Shown here: piece after piece, positions 62,662-64,000 of the stretch
Layout: each line of letters begins with the position of its first letter
How positions within the stretch are numbered: the first letter of the stretch is position 1
Assembly: GCF_902459805.1 (NCBI RefSeq)
Contig: NZ_CABPST010000002.1
Span: 558,001-622,000 of the forward strand
DNA: 64,000 bases
Origin: Pandoraea bronchicola
Lineage (GTDB): Bacteria; Pseudomonadota; Gammaproteobacteria; Burkholderiales; Burkholderiaceae
Direction: 5' to 3'
The notes under the pieces: generated by a model
Databases searched by the model: none
What the model was told of the DNA's origin: nothing
The model's input: the letters and a program-made list of their open reading frames with translations, nothing else
Made by a program: the position numbers and the translations under genes

Positions 62662-64000
62662 ATGCTTGAAAACTATCGTGCTCACGTGGCCGCACGCGCC
62701 GCGCTTGGTATTCCCCCCCTGCCGCTGACGGCACAGCAGACTGCCGAACTGGTCGAACTGCTGACGAACCCGCCGGCTGGCGAAGCGCAAACCCTGATCG
62801 ACCTGATCACCCACCGCGTGCCCGCCGGCGTGGACGAAGCCGCTCGTGTGAAGGCTGGCTTCCTGGCCGCCGTCGCCAAGGGTGAGACCGCCTGCGCGCT
62901 GATCTCGCGCGCCCGCGCCACCGAACTGCTCGGCACCATGCTCGGCGGCTACAACATCCAGCCGCTCATCGAGTTGCTGTCGGACGCCGAAGTCGGCACC
63001 GTCGCCGCCGACGCCCTTAAGAAAACCCTGCTGATGTTCGATCAGTTCCACGACGTCAAGGAACTGGCCGACAAGGGCAACGTCAATGCGCGCGCCGTGC
63101 TGCAAAGCTGGGCCGACGCCGAATGGTTCACCAGCCGTCCGGAAGTGCCGCAAAGCCTGACCATCACCGTGTTCAAGGTGACGGGCGAGACCAACACCGA
63201 CGACCTGTCGCCGGCCCCGGACGCCACCACGCGCCCGGACATTCCGATGCACGCGCTGGCGATGCTCAAGAACGCACGTCCCGGCATCACCCCGGAAGAA
63301 GACGGCAAGCGCGGTCCGATCAAGTTCATCGAATCGCTGAAGGAAAAGGGCCATCTGGTCGCCTATGTGGGCGACGTGGTCGGTACCGGCTCTTCGCGCA
63401 AGTCGGCCACCAACTCGGTGCTGTGGTTCACGGGTGAAGACATCCCCTTCATTCCGAACAAGCGCTTCGGCGGCGTTTGCCTCGGCAGCAAGATCGCCCC
63501 GATCTTCTACAACACGATGGAAGACGCCGGCGCTCTGCCGATCGAACTCGACGTGTCGAAGATGGAAATGGGCGACGTGATCGAATTGCGTCCGTACGAA
63601 GGCAAAGCCCTGAAGAACGGTGAAGTCATCGCCGAATTCCAGGTCAAATCCGACGTGCTGTTCGACGAAGTGCGCGCCGGTGGCCGTATTCCCCTGATCA
63701 TTGGCCGTGGCCTGACCGCCAAGGCACGCGAAGCTCTCGGTCTGCCCGCATCGACCTTGTTCCGCCTGGCGCAGCAGCCGGCCGACAGCGGCCGCGGCTT
63801 CTCGCTGGCACAGAAGATGGTCGGCCGCGCCTGTGGTCTGCCTGAAGGTCAAGGCGTGCGTCCGGGCACGTACTGCGAACCGAAGATGACCTCGGTCGGC
63901 TCGCAAGACACGACTGGCCCGATGACCCGCGACGAACTCAAAGATCTGGCCTGCCTCGGCTTTTCGGCCGACCTCGTCATGCAGTCGTTCTGCCACACCG
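62662..64000 (+). CDS. acnB: Aconitate hydratase B (5' part, runs off the window)
   Basis: TCA-cycle enzyme that converts citrate to isocitrate with a 4Fe-4S cluster, and is also a 2-methylcitrate-cycle aconitase. From ATG 62662, 446 codons are open to the right edge. The N-terminal HEAT-like domain (MLENYRAHVAARAALG ... LLTNPPAGEAQTLIDLI) is followed by the swivel domain with DDLSPAPDATTRPDIPMHAL and VGTGSSRKSATNSVLWF. AcnB has about 860 residues, so half is missing. The cluster cysteines would lie mostly beyond the window. Confidence 0.97.
   Translation, partial: MLENYRAHVAARAALGIPPLPLTAQQTAELVELLTNPPAGEAQTLIDLITHRVPAGVDEAARVKAGFLAAVAKGETACALISRARATELLGTMLGGYNIQPLIELLSDAEVGTVAADALKKTLLMFDQFHDVKELADKGNVNARAVLQSWADAEWFTSRPEVPQSLTITVFKVTGETNTDDLSPAPDATTRPDIPMHALAMLKNARPGITPEEDGKRGPIKFIESLKEKGHLVAYVGDVVGTGSSRKSATNSVLWFTGEDIPFIPNKRFGGVCLGSKIAPIFYNTMEDAGALPIELDVSKMEMGDVIELRPYEGKALKNGEVIAEFQVKSDVLFDEVRAGGRIPLIIGRGLTAKAREALGLPASTLFRLAQQPADSGRGFSLAQKMVGRACGLPEGQGVRPGTYCEPKMTSVGSQDTTGPMTRDELKDLACLGFSADLVMQSFCHT

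Noticed and set aside
62368-63996. A 542-codon minus-strand frame at the right edge
   Set aside because: It is a shadow of acnB, which is open on the plus strand to the window end.

Overview
The window is GC-rich proteobacterial DNA. Gene content and order (gmk-rpoZ-spoT, rph-rdgB-hemW, acnB, a Kdp potassium operon) point to the Burkholderiales. Pandoraea or a close relative is my best guess, from general knowledge of gene order rather than any search.

Layout. (1) 1-6.8 kb, minus strand: the Kdp high-affinity K+ system. The order is a new 30-codon membrane ORF, kdpF, kdpA, kdpB, kdpC, then a terminator and kdpD, which runs off the left edge. Upstream lie three contiguous 11-bp TTTA repeats that look like KdpE boxes. 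(2) 6.9-15 kb: two paralogous amino-acid-type binding proteins, a small P-loop kinase with a cupin protein, a thioredoxin-TPR co-chaperone, a CPA2 antiporter with universal-stress domains, and a pirin. (3) 15.2-25.3 kb, conserved core: greB; yicC-gmk-rpoZ-spoT (minus); rph-rdgB-hemW (plus); an acyl-CoA synthetase; and tRNA-Ser(UGA).

(4) 25.3-58.7 kb: a putative genomic island. The last 22 bases of tRNA-Ser plus 6 following bases are repeated exactly (28 bp) at 58638-58665. A shorter, decayed echo sits at 34815-34829. No integrase is visible between them. The left part (25.6-34.8 kb) is a phosphorus-acquisition-like module: response regulator, histidine kinase, class A acid phosphatase, secreted phosphodiesterase-like enzyme, TonB-dependent receptor and a dedicated ExbB-ExbD-TonB. 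The right part holds a secreted propeller-like protein of unknown function, an OprD-like porin, an IclR regulator, and an operon coupling a BMP-type ABC importer to a barbiturase/cyanuric acid hydrolase-family enzyme and an amidase. It also carries a three-subunit flavoprotein / Fe-S / CCG-domain dehydrogenase with its own MHS permease and AraC regulator, and a GTG-started siderophore-type TonB receptor preceded by a perfect 15-bp palindrome.

(5) 58.7-64 kb: a GNAT acetyltransferase, a possible IS5-type transposase relic, formamidase fmdA with fmdB, a PerM/AI-2E-family membrane protein, and the start of acnB. The acnB promoter is easy to read and has a palindromic TATAAGA operator beside it.

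How the parts work together (inference): the island reads as a catabolic and nutrient-scavenging platform. One half frees and imports a phosphorylated compound through the outer membrane. The other half imports a heterocycle such as a pyrimidine-derived base, opens its ring and hydrolyses the product, with a nearby dehydrogenase for a carboxylate. Substrates cannot be fixed from sequence alone.
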